The translations under genes were made by a program, and so were the position numbers. Source: Streptomyces pacificus (GTDB lineage Bacteria > Actinomycetota > Actinomycetes > Streptomycetales > Streptomycetaceae). From it: 64,000 nt of DNA. This document shows positions 54,837-62,990 of the stretch, in pieces; position 1 is the first letter of the stretch, and each line of letters starts with the position of its first letter. The notes beneath the pieces were generated by a model, which saw only the letters and a program-made list of their open reading frames with translations, ran no database searches and was not told the DNA's origin. Location: assembly GCF_011766325.1 (NCBI RefSeq), contig NZ_BLLG01000002.1, forward strand, positions 248,001 through 312,000. The letters are read 5' to 3'.

Positions 54837-55478
54837 ATGAATGCACCCACCCGTGCGTGGAAGCGCTCGGGCGCTCTTATAGCGGGCGCTGCCCTCGGAC
54901 TTGCCGGAGTGGGCGTGAGCGCGGTTCCGGCGTCGGCCCACACGCCCGTCTGGACGGTGACCTGTTCCGAGGTCACCGTCGAACTCAAGGCGTACAGTCC
55001 CAGCGTCACCAACACGGTGACGATCACCGCCGACGGCAAGGACCTGCTGCCCACGCAGGAGTTCGGGCGCGAGTTCAGCGAGACCCTGCAGCTGCCCGAG
55101 CACAACTCCGAGGTCCGGGTACGTCTCGTCGTGAAGGCAGGCGACGGGGACCGCTTCTCGCGTGACGAGACCAAGACCGCGCCCGTCTGCGAGACCCCGG
55201 AGCCCTCCGAGCCGCCCCAGGAACCGGAGCCCTCGGAGCCCCCGAACTCCGAACCGCCGAACTCCGAACCGCCGAGCACGGAACCTCCCGGCTCCGAACC
55301 GAGCACCGAGCCTCCCGGCTCCGCGGCTCCGCCCGCACCGGAACCGAGCACGCCGCCCCTGGCGGAGACCGGCGGCTCCAGCGCCACACCGGTGGTCGCG
55401 GGCGCCGCTGCGGCTGCGGTCGCGGCGGGTGCCGGCATCCTCGTGGTGACGCGCAGGCGCCGCGCCGGCCGCGGCTGA
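54837..55478 (+). CDS. Small LAETG cell-wall-anchored protein
   Basis: 213 aa from the ATG at 54837, with GGAGG upstream. Signal peptide: WKRSGALIAGAALGLAGVGV to ASA (about residue 36). A ~85-residue beta-rich domain (HTPVWTVTCSEVTVELKAYS) is followed by a Pro/Glu/Ser stalk of SEPPN, TEPPG and SEP repeats. LAETG (residues 175-179), a membrane segment and RRRRAGRG then end the protein. It is a sortase E-type substrate. The globular domain is of the type seen in many Streptomyces LAxTG proteins, and its ligand is unknown. Confidence 0.9.
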   Translation: MNAPTRAWKRSGALIAGAALGLAGVGVSAVPASAHTPVWTVTCSEVTVELKAYSPSVTNTVTITADGKDLLPTQEFGREFSETLQLPEHNSEVRVRLVVKAGDGDRFSRDETKTAPVCETPEPSEPPQEPEPSEPPNSEPPNSEPPSTEPPGSEPSTEPPGSAAPPAPEPSTPPLAETGGSSATPVVAGAAAAAVAAGAGILVVTRRRRAGRG

Positions 55479-55578
55479 CCGAGCACCGCCATGACCGTGC
55501 CCCGGGGTCCGGAAGGCCCCGGGGCACGGTCATGGCCTCACCACGCCGGAACCCCGGTGCCGTGGCGCCATCCGCCCC

Positions 55579-55980
55579 TCAGGAGCGCTCTTCGGCCTCG
55601 GCGTCCTTCCCGGCCCGCTTCTCCTTGAGGCGCACGGTCTCCTTGCGCACCTCTGCCTGGGTCGCGCGCTCCCGCCGGAGCCACTCGGGCCCCTCCTGCT
55701 TCAGCGCCTCGATCTGCTCCGTCGTCAGGGCCTCGGTGACCCCGCCCCTGGCCAGGCCCGAGATGGAGACGCCCAGCTTCGCCGCGACGACGGGCCGGGG
55801 GTGCGGGCCGTTGCGCCGCAGCTCGCGGAGCCACCCCGGCGGGTCGGCCTGGAGCGCGTTGAGTTCGGCGCGCGAGACGGTTCCTTCCCGGAACTCCGCG
55901 GGTGTGGCCTCGAGGTACACACCCAGCTTCTTCGCCGCCGTGGCGGGCTTCATGGTCTGGGTGCCGTGGTGCGACGTCAT
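55579..55980 (-). CDS. DUF5997-family protein built of two repeats
   Basis: 133 aa from the ATG at 55980 (one at 55953 is possible). Two homologous units are visible: KKLGVYLEATPAEF to DPPGWLRELR, and AKLGVSISGLARGGVTEALT to GPEWLRRER. The second contains a helix-turn-helix-like stretch. The tail is charged. It is divergent from a LysR-effector-domain gene with only 57 bp between starts, an arrangement that suggests a functional pair. Confidence 0.82.
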   Translation of the reverse strand: MTSHHGTQTMKPATAAKKLGVYLEATPAEFREGTVSRAELNALQADPPGWLRELRRNGPHPRPVVAAKLGVSISGLARGGVTEALTTEQIEALKQEGPEWLRRERATQAEVRKETVRLKEKRAGKDAEAEERS

Positions 55981-56037
55981 GGCTCCAGGATATCGAGCGT
56001 GTGCACCAGCCCGGACCACGCCGGATACCCTGGAGCG

Positions 56038-56835
56038 GTGACCGCCCCGGAAGCTCCCCCCTCGTTCAGGCTCGCCTACGTCCCCGGCGTGACCCCCGGC
56101 AAATGGGCGCGGATCTGGCAGGAGCGGCTGCCCGGCACCCCTCTGGATCTCGTCGCGGTACCGGCTGCCGAGGCACAGCGGCTGCTGCGTGACGGGAAAG
56201 CCGACGCGGGGGTGGTGCGGCTGCCCGTCGACCGCGCCTTCTTCAGCGCCATCCCGCTGTATACGGAGACGACGGTCGTCGTCGTGCCGAAGGACCACGC
56301 GGTCGCCGCCGTCGACGAGGTCTCCCTGGACGACCTGGCCGAGGACGTCGTGCTCCACCCGCTGGACGACACTCTCCAGTGGGAGGGTCCGCCGGGCCTT
56401 CCCGCGGTCGAACGGCCGGCGACGACAGGGGACGCGATCGAGCTCGTGGCCGCGGGGGTGGGTGTGCTGGTGGTGCCGCAGTCCCTCGCCCGTCTGCACC
56501 ACCGCAGGGACCTCACCTACCGGACGGTGACGGACGCCCCTCGGTCGGGCGTCGCCCTGTCCTGGCCCGAGGACCGGACCACCGATCTGGTGGACGACTT
56601 CATCGGCATCGTCCGCGGGAGGACCGTCAACAGCACGCGGGGCCGGCGCCCCTCCCCCGCCGACCGGCCGGAGGGCACCGCGAAGGACCAGCCGAAGGAC
56701 GGGGCCCGGCGCTCCGGCCGCCCGGCGGGCGGCGCGTCCGCGGCGGGCGGCCGGCGCGGTGCAGCCACCGGGCGTGGCGGTACTCAGGCCGGGCGCCGGG
56801 GAACCAGACCCGGCAGGCCGCGCCGCCGTTCCTGA
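56038..56835 (+). CDS. LysR-type substrate-binding domain protein without the DNA-binding domain
   Basis: 265 aa from the GTG at 56038. It begins directly in the effector-binding fold (SFRLAYVPGVTPGKWARIWQ), continues GKADAGVVRLPVDR, PLYTETTVVVVPKDHAVA and AIELVAAGVGVLVVPQSLAR, and ends with a ~70-residue basic, disordered tail (RRGTRPGRPRRRS). The ~60-residue N-terminal winged helix of LysR regulators is missing. DNA contact, if any, would come from the tail or the divergent DUF5997 protein (inference). Confidence 0.85.
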   Translation: MTAPEAPPSFRLAYVPGVTPGKWARIWQERLPGTPLDLVAVPAAEAQRLLRDGKADAGVVRLPVDRAFFSAIPLYTETTVVVVPKDHAVAAVDEVSLDDLAEDVVLHPLDDTLQWEGPPGLPAVERPATTGDAIELVAAGVGVLVVPQSLARLHHRRDLTYRTVTDAPRSGVALSWPEDRTTDLVDDFIGIVRGRTVNSTRGRRPSPADRPEGTAKDQPKDGARRSGRPAGGASAAGGRRGAATGRGGTQAGRRGTRPGRPRRRS

Positions 56836-56868
56836 CCGCCGGAGCGGACTCCGGCGGTCGGAGCCGCC

Positions 56869-57039
56869 TTACCAGCGGTACCAGCGTCCTCGACCGCCCC
56901 CGGGCCCGGCCGGCCTGACGACGAAACCGAGCAGCCATACGACGAGAACGATCGCGGCGATCCACCAGAGCGCTTCGAGAGCGAATCCGGCGCCGAAGAG
57001 CAGCACGGCGAGTAGGAGAACCAGAAGCAACGGGACCAT
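56869..57039 (-). CDS. Small hydrophobic membrane protein
   Basis: 56 aa; the ATG at 57039 follows GGAGG by 9 bp. Two membrane segments, VPLLLVLLLAVLLFGAGFAL and LWWIAAIVLVVWLLGFVV, precede a Gly/Arg tail ending RWYRW. It belongs to the short hydrophobic stress-related proteins common in actinobacteria. It faces a CsbD gene across a divergent region, which fits a general-stress role. Confidence 0.8.
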   Translation of the reverse strand: MVPLLLVLLLAVLLFGAGFALEALWWIAAIVLVVWLLGFVVRPAGPGGGRGRWYRW

Positions 57040-57205
57040 GTCTATCAACCTCCGACGCCACGGTTGCCCCGGCTCCGCGCATTCACACCCGGGGAGCGGA
57101 CGACCGCTCGCTTGCCTCCTCCCCCGGGTACCGGGGGTTTGACGCGGCGGGCTCCGGTTACTCGACGCGGTGCACCTGTTGTCGAGCAACCGGGAAGTGA
57201 GAGTC

Positions 57206-57379
57206 ATGGCCGCGGACGAGAAGGCACAGGCCCGCATCGAGCAGGCCAAGGGCAAGGTGAAGGAGATCGTCGGACGCGCCGTCGGCAACGAGCGGCTGAC
57301 CGCCGAGGGCCGGGCCGGGCAATCGAAGGGCGACATCCGCGACGCGAAGGAGAAGACCAAGGACGCCTTTCACCGCTGA
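57206..57379 (+). CDS. CsbD-family stress protein
   Basis: 57 aa, ATG at 57206. The CsbD pattern is clear: ARIEQAKGKVKEIVGRAVGN, LTAEGRAGQSKGDIRDAKEK. CsbD proteins are small helical general-stress proteins of unknown mechanism. A strong hairpin follows the gene. Confidence 0.93.
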   Translation: MAADEKAQARIEQAKGKVKEIVGRAVGNERLTAEGRAGQSKGDIRDAKEKTKDAFHR

Positions 57380-57406
57380 GCGGTACGGTGCGCCCTGACG
57401 CCCGGT

Positions 57407-57434
57407 GCCCGGTGTCCGTACGCGGACACCGGGC
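57407..57434. terminator. Terminator hairpin after the CsbD gene
   Basis: GCCCGGTGTCCG and CGGACACCGGGC form a perfect 12-bp stem around TACG, 28 bp after the CsbD stop. Confidence 0.7.
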
Positions 57435-57539
57435 CCGCGCCTTTTCCTGCGCCGCCGGGCGGCGGACCGCCCGCGGCAGGCCCGCTCGCACCCGATCGAC
57501 CCCGTGCTCCACCCGCGGGCGAGCCGTGCCGGGTGGGAT

Positions 57540-57610
57540 GGCCGGCCCCGGTGACCAGAGCGGTGCGGCCGCCGAGGTCAGGGGTGCCGGGCGGATTCAG
57601 AGCGGATACG
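57540..57610 (-). pseudogene. Relic of a short-chain dehydrogenase N-terminus
   Basis: The minus strand reads NPPGTPDLGGRTALVTGAG, the usual start of an SDR (LxGRxALVTGAG with the glycine-rich NAD motif), but the frame then loses all SDR character. Only about 20 residues are left, so the call is tentative. Confidence 0.4.
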
Positions 57611-57708
57611 GCGGAGGGGACGGGACGGGGGCGGGACCCGGGTCGATGGCCACGGTCCGCACCCTGGGAAGGGAGGAGACGCCTGCCGGTGTGGTCGGCG
57701 GCCACAGG

Positions 57709-58191
57709 TCATCCGCCGGCCGTGGTGTCGAACCACGTCGGGCCGTCCGTGAGCGCGTGCCTGATCCGGAAGAGCGCGAACTCCTGGAGTTCCGGCAGCG
57801 CGTCGAGGTGGAACCACCCCACCTCCAGGGACTCCTCGTCGTGGACGCGCGCCTCGCCGCCCACCGCCCGGCAGCGCAGCGAGACGTCCATGAACTGACA
57901 GCGGTCCCCGTTGGGGTAGACGACCGGCCGCGTGAGCGTCTGGACGAGCACGATGCGCTCGGCGACACAGCGTACGGCGGTCTCCTCGTACACCTCGCGT
58001 ACCGCCGCGGCCGCGGGCTGCTCCCCCGGGTCGGGGATGCCGCCGATGATCGACCAGCCGCCGGTGTCGGCGCGTCGCCCCAGGAGCACCCGGCCGTTGC
58101 CGTCGAAGACCACCGCGCTCACCCCCGGCAGGAAGAGCAGCCGGTGGCCGGCGGTGCTGCGGATCTCGCGGATGAAGTCGGGGATGGCCAT
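57709..58191 (-). CDS. Nudix hydrolase
   Basis: 160 aa. The Nudix box is GGIPDPGEQPAAAAVREVYEET (G-x5-E-x7-REVYEE), here read from about residue 50, with VSAVVFDGNGRVLLGRRADT before it. It hydrolyses a nucleoside-diphosphate-linked compound. It is encoded just after lnt (9 bp), likely as one transcript. The substrate is unknown. Confidence 0.92.
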   Translation of the reverse strand: MAIPDFIREIRSTAGHRLLFLPGVSAVVFDGNGRVLLGRRADTGGWSIIGGIPDPGEQPAAAAVREVYEETAVRCVAERIVLVQTLTRPVVYPNGDRCQFMDVSLRCRAVGGEARVHDEESLEVGWFHLDALPELQEFALFRIRHALTDGPTWFDTTAGG

Positions 58192-58200
58192 GGCCCGACC

Positions 58201-59805
58201 CTAACGGGCCGCGGCCGCCCGCTTCTCCGCACGGGTGCGGCCCGCCCATCCCAGGGCGCCGAGCGCCAGTGCGGCGAGCACACCCTCGGGCACGGCGCCC
58301 ATCCGGGTCGCGGGCGTCAGGGAGGAGCGCAGCGGCACCTCGGCGACCAGGGCGTCCGGGGTGAACATCCGGGTCTGCTGCGCGATCGTCCCGTCGGGCC
58401 GGATGATGGCGCTGACACCGCTGGTGACCGGCACCACGACGGCCCTGCTGTGCTCGACCGCCCGCACCCGGGACATCGCCAGCTGCTGGTAGGTCATCTC
58501 GCTGCGGCCGAAGGTGGCGTTGTTGCTGGGTACCGTGATGAGCTGACCACCGTGGGTGACGGTGTCCCGCACGGCCCAGTCGAAGGCCGCCTCGTAGCAG
58601 GTGGCGAGGCCCACCCTGGTGCCGGCCAGGTCGAAGACGCCCACCCGGTCGCCGGGGCCGAAGTCGCGGCTGACCCGGTCCACGTCGGAGCTGAACAGGC
58701 GGACGAACGGCCGCATCGGGATGTACTCGCCGAACGGCTGCACATGCCGCTTGTCATAGGTGGCCACCGGCCCCTTCCCGGGCTCCCAGGCGATCAGGGT
58801 GTTGCGCAGCGGCCCGGTCTCCGGGGTGAGGACCGCCCCGACCACGATCGGCACGCCGACGGCCCTGACGGCCCGGTCGATCGCGAGCCGTGCATCGCTG
58901 TTGCGGTAGGGGTCGAGGTCCGAGGAGTTCTCCGGCCAGAGCACGAAGTCCGGCTTGGCCGCCTTGCCCGCGGCGACGTCCTCGGCGAGCTGCTCGGTGC
59001 GGGCGGCGTGGTTGTCGAGGACGGCCCGGCGCTGGGCGTTGAAGTCGAGACCGAGCCTCGGCACATTGCCCTGGATCGCCGCGACGGTCGCGGTGCCGTC
59101 CTCGGCGGAGTCGTCGACGAGGGGCAGCGCGGCGAGAGCTGCGGTGACCGGGAGCAGGACGGCGGTGGCGGCGGCGGCGACCGGTCCGCGCGGAAGCCGG
59201 CCGGTGCTCCGGTACTCACGGATGCGGCGGGCCGTCTCGTACAGCCCGAAGCCGCACAGCGCGACCGCGAAGCCCAGCACGGGGGTGCCGCCCACTGCGG
59301 CGAGCGGCAGGAAGGCGCCCTCCGCCTGCCCGAAAGCGATCTTGCCCCAGGGGAACCCGCCGAACGGGACCCGCGCCCGCAGCCCCTCGCCGAGGATCCA
59401 TACGGCGGCCGCCCACACCGGCCACAGCGGCAGCCGGGACACCAGGGCGATCCCGACACCGGACACCGCGACGAAGAGCGCCTCGACGGCGGCCAGGGCC
59501 AGCCAGGGGACGGGGCCGACCTCCTCCCCCGTCCAGACCAGCAGCGGCAGCAGGAAGCCGAGCCCGGCGAGGTGGCCGAGCCCGAACGCGGCCCGCGCGC
59601 GCCGCCCGTGAAGGCTCCAGCCGAGCAGGGCGAAGGCGGGGAGCGCCAGCCACCACAGCGGGCGCGGCGGGAAGCTCAGGAACAGCGCGGTCCCGGACAG
59701 CACCGCCGCGGCGGGCCTGGTGAGCCGCCGCAGCAGCCGGCGGGCCCGGTCGGGCGAGGCGGGCAGTGGCGGCCGGGTGCCGGCGGGAGTGATGGTGGCG
59801 CTCAC
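58201..59805 (-). CDS. lnt: Apolipoprotein N-acyltransferase
   Basis: 534 aa from the GTG at 59805. About six N-terminal membrane segments (ALFLSFPPRPLWWLALPAFA onward, with GFPWGKIAFGQ) precede a nitrilase-like domain. Its catalytic set is Glu in VLWPENSSDLDP, Lys in YDKRHVQPFGEYIP and Cys in LATCYEAAFDWAVRD. It adds the third acyl chain to lipoproteins at the outer face of the membrane. Lipoproteins in this window (the GH114 and sugar-binding proteins) are possible clients. It lies directly upstream of the Nudix gene. Confidence 0.95.
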   Translation of the reverse strand: MSATITPAGTRPPLPASPDRARRLLRRLTRPAAAVLSGTALFLSFPPRPLWWLALPAFALLGWSLHGRRARAAFGLGHLAGLGFLLPLLVWTGEEVGPVPWLALAAVEALFVAVSGVGIALVSRLPLWPVWAAAVWILGEGLRARVPFGGFPWGKIAFGQAEGAFLPLAAVGGTPVLGFAVALCGFGLYETARRIREYRSTGRLPRGPVAAAATAVLLPVTAALAALPLVDDSAEDGTATVAAIQGNVPRLGLDFNAQRRAVLDNHAARTEQLAEDVAAGKAAKPDFVLWPENSSDLDPYRNSDARLAIDRAVRAVGVPIVVGAVLTPETGPLRNTLIAWEPGKGPVATYDKRHVQPFGEYIPMRPFVRLFSSDVDRVSRDFGPGDRVGVFDLAGTRVGLATCYEAAFDWAVRDTVTHGGQLITVPSNNATFGRSEMTYQQLAMSRVRAVEHSRAVVVPVTSGVSAIIRPDGTIAQQTRMFTPDALVAEVPLRSSLTPATRMGAVPEGVLAALALGALGWAGRTRAEKRAAAAR

Positions 59806-60206
59806 GTGCCGGAGTCTACGGCGGCGCGAGCCGCTCCCGTCGGCCCGGCCCCGGCGGCCCCGGGCGGCCGGTACCGGCGGCCGGTGTGCACCGGGCACGC
59901 GGCCGCGCGGCGGGGGCTCGTCCCGGCCGGAGCGTGCCTCGACCGGGACCGGTCCCGCCCGCAATCGGCGCGCGGCGGGGGACGTACCCGGCGAGCGGAT
60001 GCGTACCGGTGAACGGGGCCGGTACAGGCGATCGCCCGGGGCCGCACACGGCGGGAGCCCGTACGGCCGGCCCCCACGGCCGGGAGCCCGTCCCCGCTCG
60101 GGGCGGGCCGCGCCGCGAGAGACGTGCCGCGCCGCGAGAGACGTGCCGCGCCGCGAGGGACGTGCCAGGGGGGTCGCTGCGCACCGGAGGGACCGGGCTG
60201 CCGGGG
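59806..60206 (-). other. 401-bp lnt upstream region with 19-bp repeats
   Basis: No gene is supported. It is very GC-rich with overlapping GGCCGG/CCGGTACCGG palindromes and carries the 19-bp tandem repeat at 60107-60163. Confidence 0.5.
60107..60163. repeat. Three tandem copies of a 19-bp unit
   Basis: GCCGCGCCGCGAGAGACGT occurs at 60107-60125 and 60126-60144 exactly, and at 60145-60163 with one change (GAGGGACGT). It lies just downstream of the PH-like gene. Confidence 0.93.
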
Positions 60207-60770
60207 TCAGAGCGCCCGCGCGGGACCGGTGGCGGCTCCCGGCCGCAGGTGGTCGCGGATCACCCGGACCGCCGTCTCGGCGTCGTCCACCGTGACGGTG
60301 TAGGTGCGGCCGTCGCCGAGGGTGAGCGCGATGCCCTCGCCCCGGCGGACGATGACGGCGGTGCCCTGCTCCGGGCGCCAGCGGCAGCCCCAGCCTCCCC
60401 AGTGGCGGGGGGTGACCCGGGGAACGAACTCGGCGCCCGCCACCTGGTCGAGCAGGATCCTGCGGCGGGGCACGCCCAGGTGGCCGCAGCGCACCTCCAT
60501 GGCGTCCCTGTCGATGCGTACCGCCACATGGACGAAGGCGAGGGTCCCGAAGAGCATCAGCAGCCCGGCGGCGACGCAGCCCACGACCGCCATCAGCAGC
60601 GGCACGGTGCCGGACGTCCACGGCTCGTCGACGGCGAGTTCGATTCCGAGGGCCATGCAAAACCCTCCGGCGGCGGCCAGCACCCACTGGAGGCGGTTGG
60701 TGGCGCGGCCGGTCCAGAGGGCGGGCGGTGGTTGTCCGGCCTGACCCTTGCCACGGGGGTGGTCCGTCAT
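60207..60770 (-). CDS. Membrane protein with PH-like C-terminal domain
   Basis: 187 aa from the ATG at 60770. Two membrane segments (WVLAAAGGFCMALGIELAV, VPLLMAVVGCVAAGLLMLFG) are followed by a soluble beta-rich part (HVAVRIDRDAMEVRCGHLGV, TAVIVRRGEGIALTLGDGRT) like bacterial PH domains. Function unknown. It lies downstream of the racemase gene in the same direction with 154 bp between. Confidence 0.8.
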   Translation of the reverse strand: MTDHPRGKGQAGQPPPALWTGRATNRLQWVLAAAGGFCMALGIELAVDEPWTSGTVPLLMAVVGCVAAGLLMLFGTLAFVHVAVRIDRDAMEVRCGHLGVPRRRILLDQVAGAEFVPRVTPRHWGGWGCRWRPEQGTAVIVRRGEGIALTLGDGRTYTVTVDDAETAVRVIRDHLRPGAATGPARAL

Positions 60771-60924
60771 GCCCCGCACAGTACCCACCTCAGGGCGCGG
60801 GAGCATCGCCCGGTACGGAGTCCCGGATCCGGCGGTTCCGTTCCTCTGCGCGCTGCCGCCCGGATCGTCCGGGGGGCGTCGCCCGGATCGCCACGGGCCG
60901 GCCCGGTCCGCCGCCGGCTGCCGC

Positions 60925-61728
60925 TCAGGGGGCGGGCGTGACCGGTTTCGCCGCTTCGAGCAGCCTGCCCTCCGCATACGCCCGGGCCTCCGCGGGAAGC
61001 CCCGACTCACGTCCGCCGAGCAGTACCGTGAGCCCGCCGTCCGCGGCGGCCGAGGGCGCCGGGCGTGCACCCGCGCGCCGCAGCGCCTGGGCCGCGACGG
61101 CGACGGCGGAGCCGTGCAGCACCACCGGCGGGAGCCCTTCCGGGCGGCGCTGCGCCACTGCCGAGCGGATCCGCCCGGCGACGAGTTCGTAGTGGGTGCA
61201 GCCGAGCACCACGGCACGTACGTCCGAAGGGGTGAGCGCGGCGGCGGCGGCCACGGCGCGGGCCACTCCCGCCTCGTCCGCCCACTGGACGGCGTCGGCG
61301 AGACCGGGGCAGGGCACCTCGGTGACCCGGGCTCCGTCGGCGAACTCCGCCATGAGCCGGCGCTGGTAGGGGCTGCCGGTGGTGGCCGGGGTGGCCCAGA
61401 TGGCGACGCGCCCGCCCCCGGCGGCCGCGGGCTTGATCGCGGGTACCGTTCCGACGACCGGCAGGCCGGGCTCCAGGGCGGCGCGCAGGGCGGGGAGGGC
61501 GTGCACGGAAGCGGTGTTGCAGGCGACGATCAGGGCGTCGGGGCGGTGTGCGGCCGCGGCCGCGGCGACGGTGAGAGCGCGGTCGGCGACGTCCTCCGGG
61601 GTGCGCGGGCCCCACGGCATGCCGTCGGGGTCGGAGGAGAGGACGAGATGCGCGTCGGGCCGCAGCCGGCGCACCGCGACGGCCGCCGCGAGGAGGCCGA
61701 TTCCGGAGTCCATGAGCGCGATCTTCAC
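60925..61728 (-). CDS. Glutamate (aspartate/glutamate) racemase homologue
   Basis: 267 aa. The Asp/Glu racemase signature is present: ALMDSGIGLLAAAVAVRRL, the first catalytic Cys in IVACNTAS and the second in VLGCTHYEL. It would supply D-glutamate or another D-amino acid. The N-terminal DSGIGLL replaces the usual DSGVGGL of MurI. It is isolated from cell-wall genes, so it may be a second, specialised copy (inference). Confidence 0.85.
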   Translation of the reverse strand: MKIALMDSGIGLLAAAVAVRRLRPDAHLVLSSDPDGMPWGPRTPEDVADRALTVAAAAAAHRPDALIVACNTASVHALPALRAALEPGLPVVGTVPAIKPAAAGGGRVAIWATPATTGSPYQRRLMAEFADGARVTEVPCPGLADAVQWADEAGVARAVAAAAALTPSDVRAVVLGCTHYELVAGRIRSAVAQRRPEGLPPVVLHGSAVAVAAQALRRAGARPAPSAAADGGLTVLLGGRESGLPAEARAYAEGRLLEAAKPVTPAP

Positions 61729-61786
61729 CCGGTCACCCTAGCCGACCGCCCTTGCGGTCCCCGCGATGTGGTGCAGACTGCGGCGG

Positions 61787-62977
61787 ATGAGCCCCCTTGC
61801 CTGGATCGCCCTGACCTCTCTGGCCGCGTGGCTGTGGCTGCTGCTCGGGCAGGGCTTCTTCTGGCGCACGGACCAGCGGCTGCCCCGGTGGACCGCACCG
61901 GCGCACTGGCCGTCGGTGGTGATCGTCGTGCCGGCCAGGGACGAGGCCGGCGTGCTGCCGGAGAGTCTGCCCTCGCTGCTGCGGCAGAGCTATCCCGGCA
62001 GGGCGGCGGTGGTGCTCGTCGACGACGGCAGTACGGACGGCACGGGCGAACTGGCCCGCAAACTGGGCGAGCAGGGCGAGGGGCTGCCGCTGACCGTGAC
62101 CTCGCCCGGCGACCCGGAGCCGGGGTGGACGGGCAAGCTGTGGGCGCTGCGGCACGGCATCGAGCTGGCCCGCGCCTCCGGGCCCGACTATCTGCTGCTC
62201 ACCGACGCCGACATCGCACACGAGCCGGACAGCCTGCGCGAACTCGTCGCGGCCGCGACGGCCAACGGCCTCGCTCTGGTGTCGCAGATGGCGCGGCTTC
62301 GGGTGGCGACGGGCTGGGAGCGCCTGGTCGTACCCGCGTTCGTGTACTTCTTCGCCCAGCTCTACCCGTTCCGCTGGGTCAACCGGGAGCCCGCACGGGC
62401 CACAGCGGCCGCGGGCGGTTGTGTGCTGCTGCGCACGGAGGTGGCCGAACGGGCCGGGATCCCGGAGTCGGTGCGGCATGCCGTGATCGACGACGTCGCG
62501 GTGGCGCGGGCGGTGCGCCGGGCCGGCGGACGGGTCTGGTTGGGGCTCGCCGAGCGGGTGGAGAGCGTCCGCCCCTACCCGCGCCTGGCGGATCTGTGGC
62601 GGATGGTGTCCCGGAGCGCCTACACCCAGCTGCGGTACAGTCCGCTGCTCCTGGCGGGGACGGTCTTCGGCCTCGCGGTGGCCTATCTGGTGCCGCCCGT
62701 CGCGGTGTGCGCCGCGGTGGTGCCGGGAGTTCCGGGGGGCCCGGGGTCCGCGGTGGCCGGCTGGGCGGGACTGCTGGCCTGGGCGGTGATGGCGGGGACG
62801 TACGTCCCGGTGCTCCGCTACTACCGGCAGACGCTGTGGCTCGCCCCGCTGCTGCCGTTCACCGCCCTGCTCTATCTGCTGATGACGGTGGACTCGGCGG
62901 TGCGGCACCGCAGGGGGCGGGGCGCGGCCTGGAAGGGGCGTACGTATTCCCGTCCGGAGGCCGCACCCGACCGTTGA
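61787..62977 (+). CDS. Membrane-bound GT2 glycosyltransferase (HpnB-like)
   Basis: 396 aa from the ATG at 61787. An N-terminal membrane anchor (LAWIALTSLAAWLWLLLGQG) precedes a GT-A domain with VVIVVPARDEAGVLPESLPS, VDDGSTDGT and LLLTDADIAHEPDSL (the DxD). Further membrane segments and WKGRTY end it. The order and ending resemble the hopanoid-associated transferase HpnB, but no hopanoid genes are nearby. The gene converges on the TerD gene with only 13 bp between stops. Confidence 0.88.
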   Translation: MSPLAWIALTSLAAWLWLLLGQGFFWRTDQRLPRWTAPAHWPSVVIVVPARDEAGVLPESLPSLLRQSYPGRAAVVLVDDGSTDGTGELARKLGEQGEGLPLTVTSPGDPEPGWTGKLWALRHGIELARASGPDYLLLTDADIAHEPDSLRELVAAATANGLALVSQMARLRVATGWERLVVPAFVYFFAQLYPFRWVNREPARATAAAGGCVLLRTEVAERAGIPESVRHAVIDDVAVARAVRRAGGRVWLGLAERVESVRPYPRLADLWRMVSRSAYTQLRYSPLLLAGTVFGLAVAYLVPPVAVCAAVVPGVPGGPGSAVAGWAGLLAWAVMAGTYVPVLRYYRQTLWLAPLLPFTALLYLLMTVDSAVRHRRGRGAAWKGRTYSRPEAAPDR

Positions 62978-62990
62978 CGCCCGGTGCGGC

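Larger units (their letters stand above)
57380..57708 (+). other. 329-bp region with a terminator and an SDR relic
   Basis: After the CsbD gene come the hairpin at 57407-57434 and, on the minus strand, a short relic of a short-chain dehydrogenase. Nothing else is recognisable. Confidence 0.5.
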
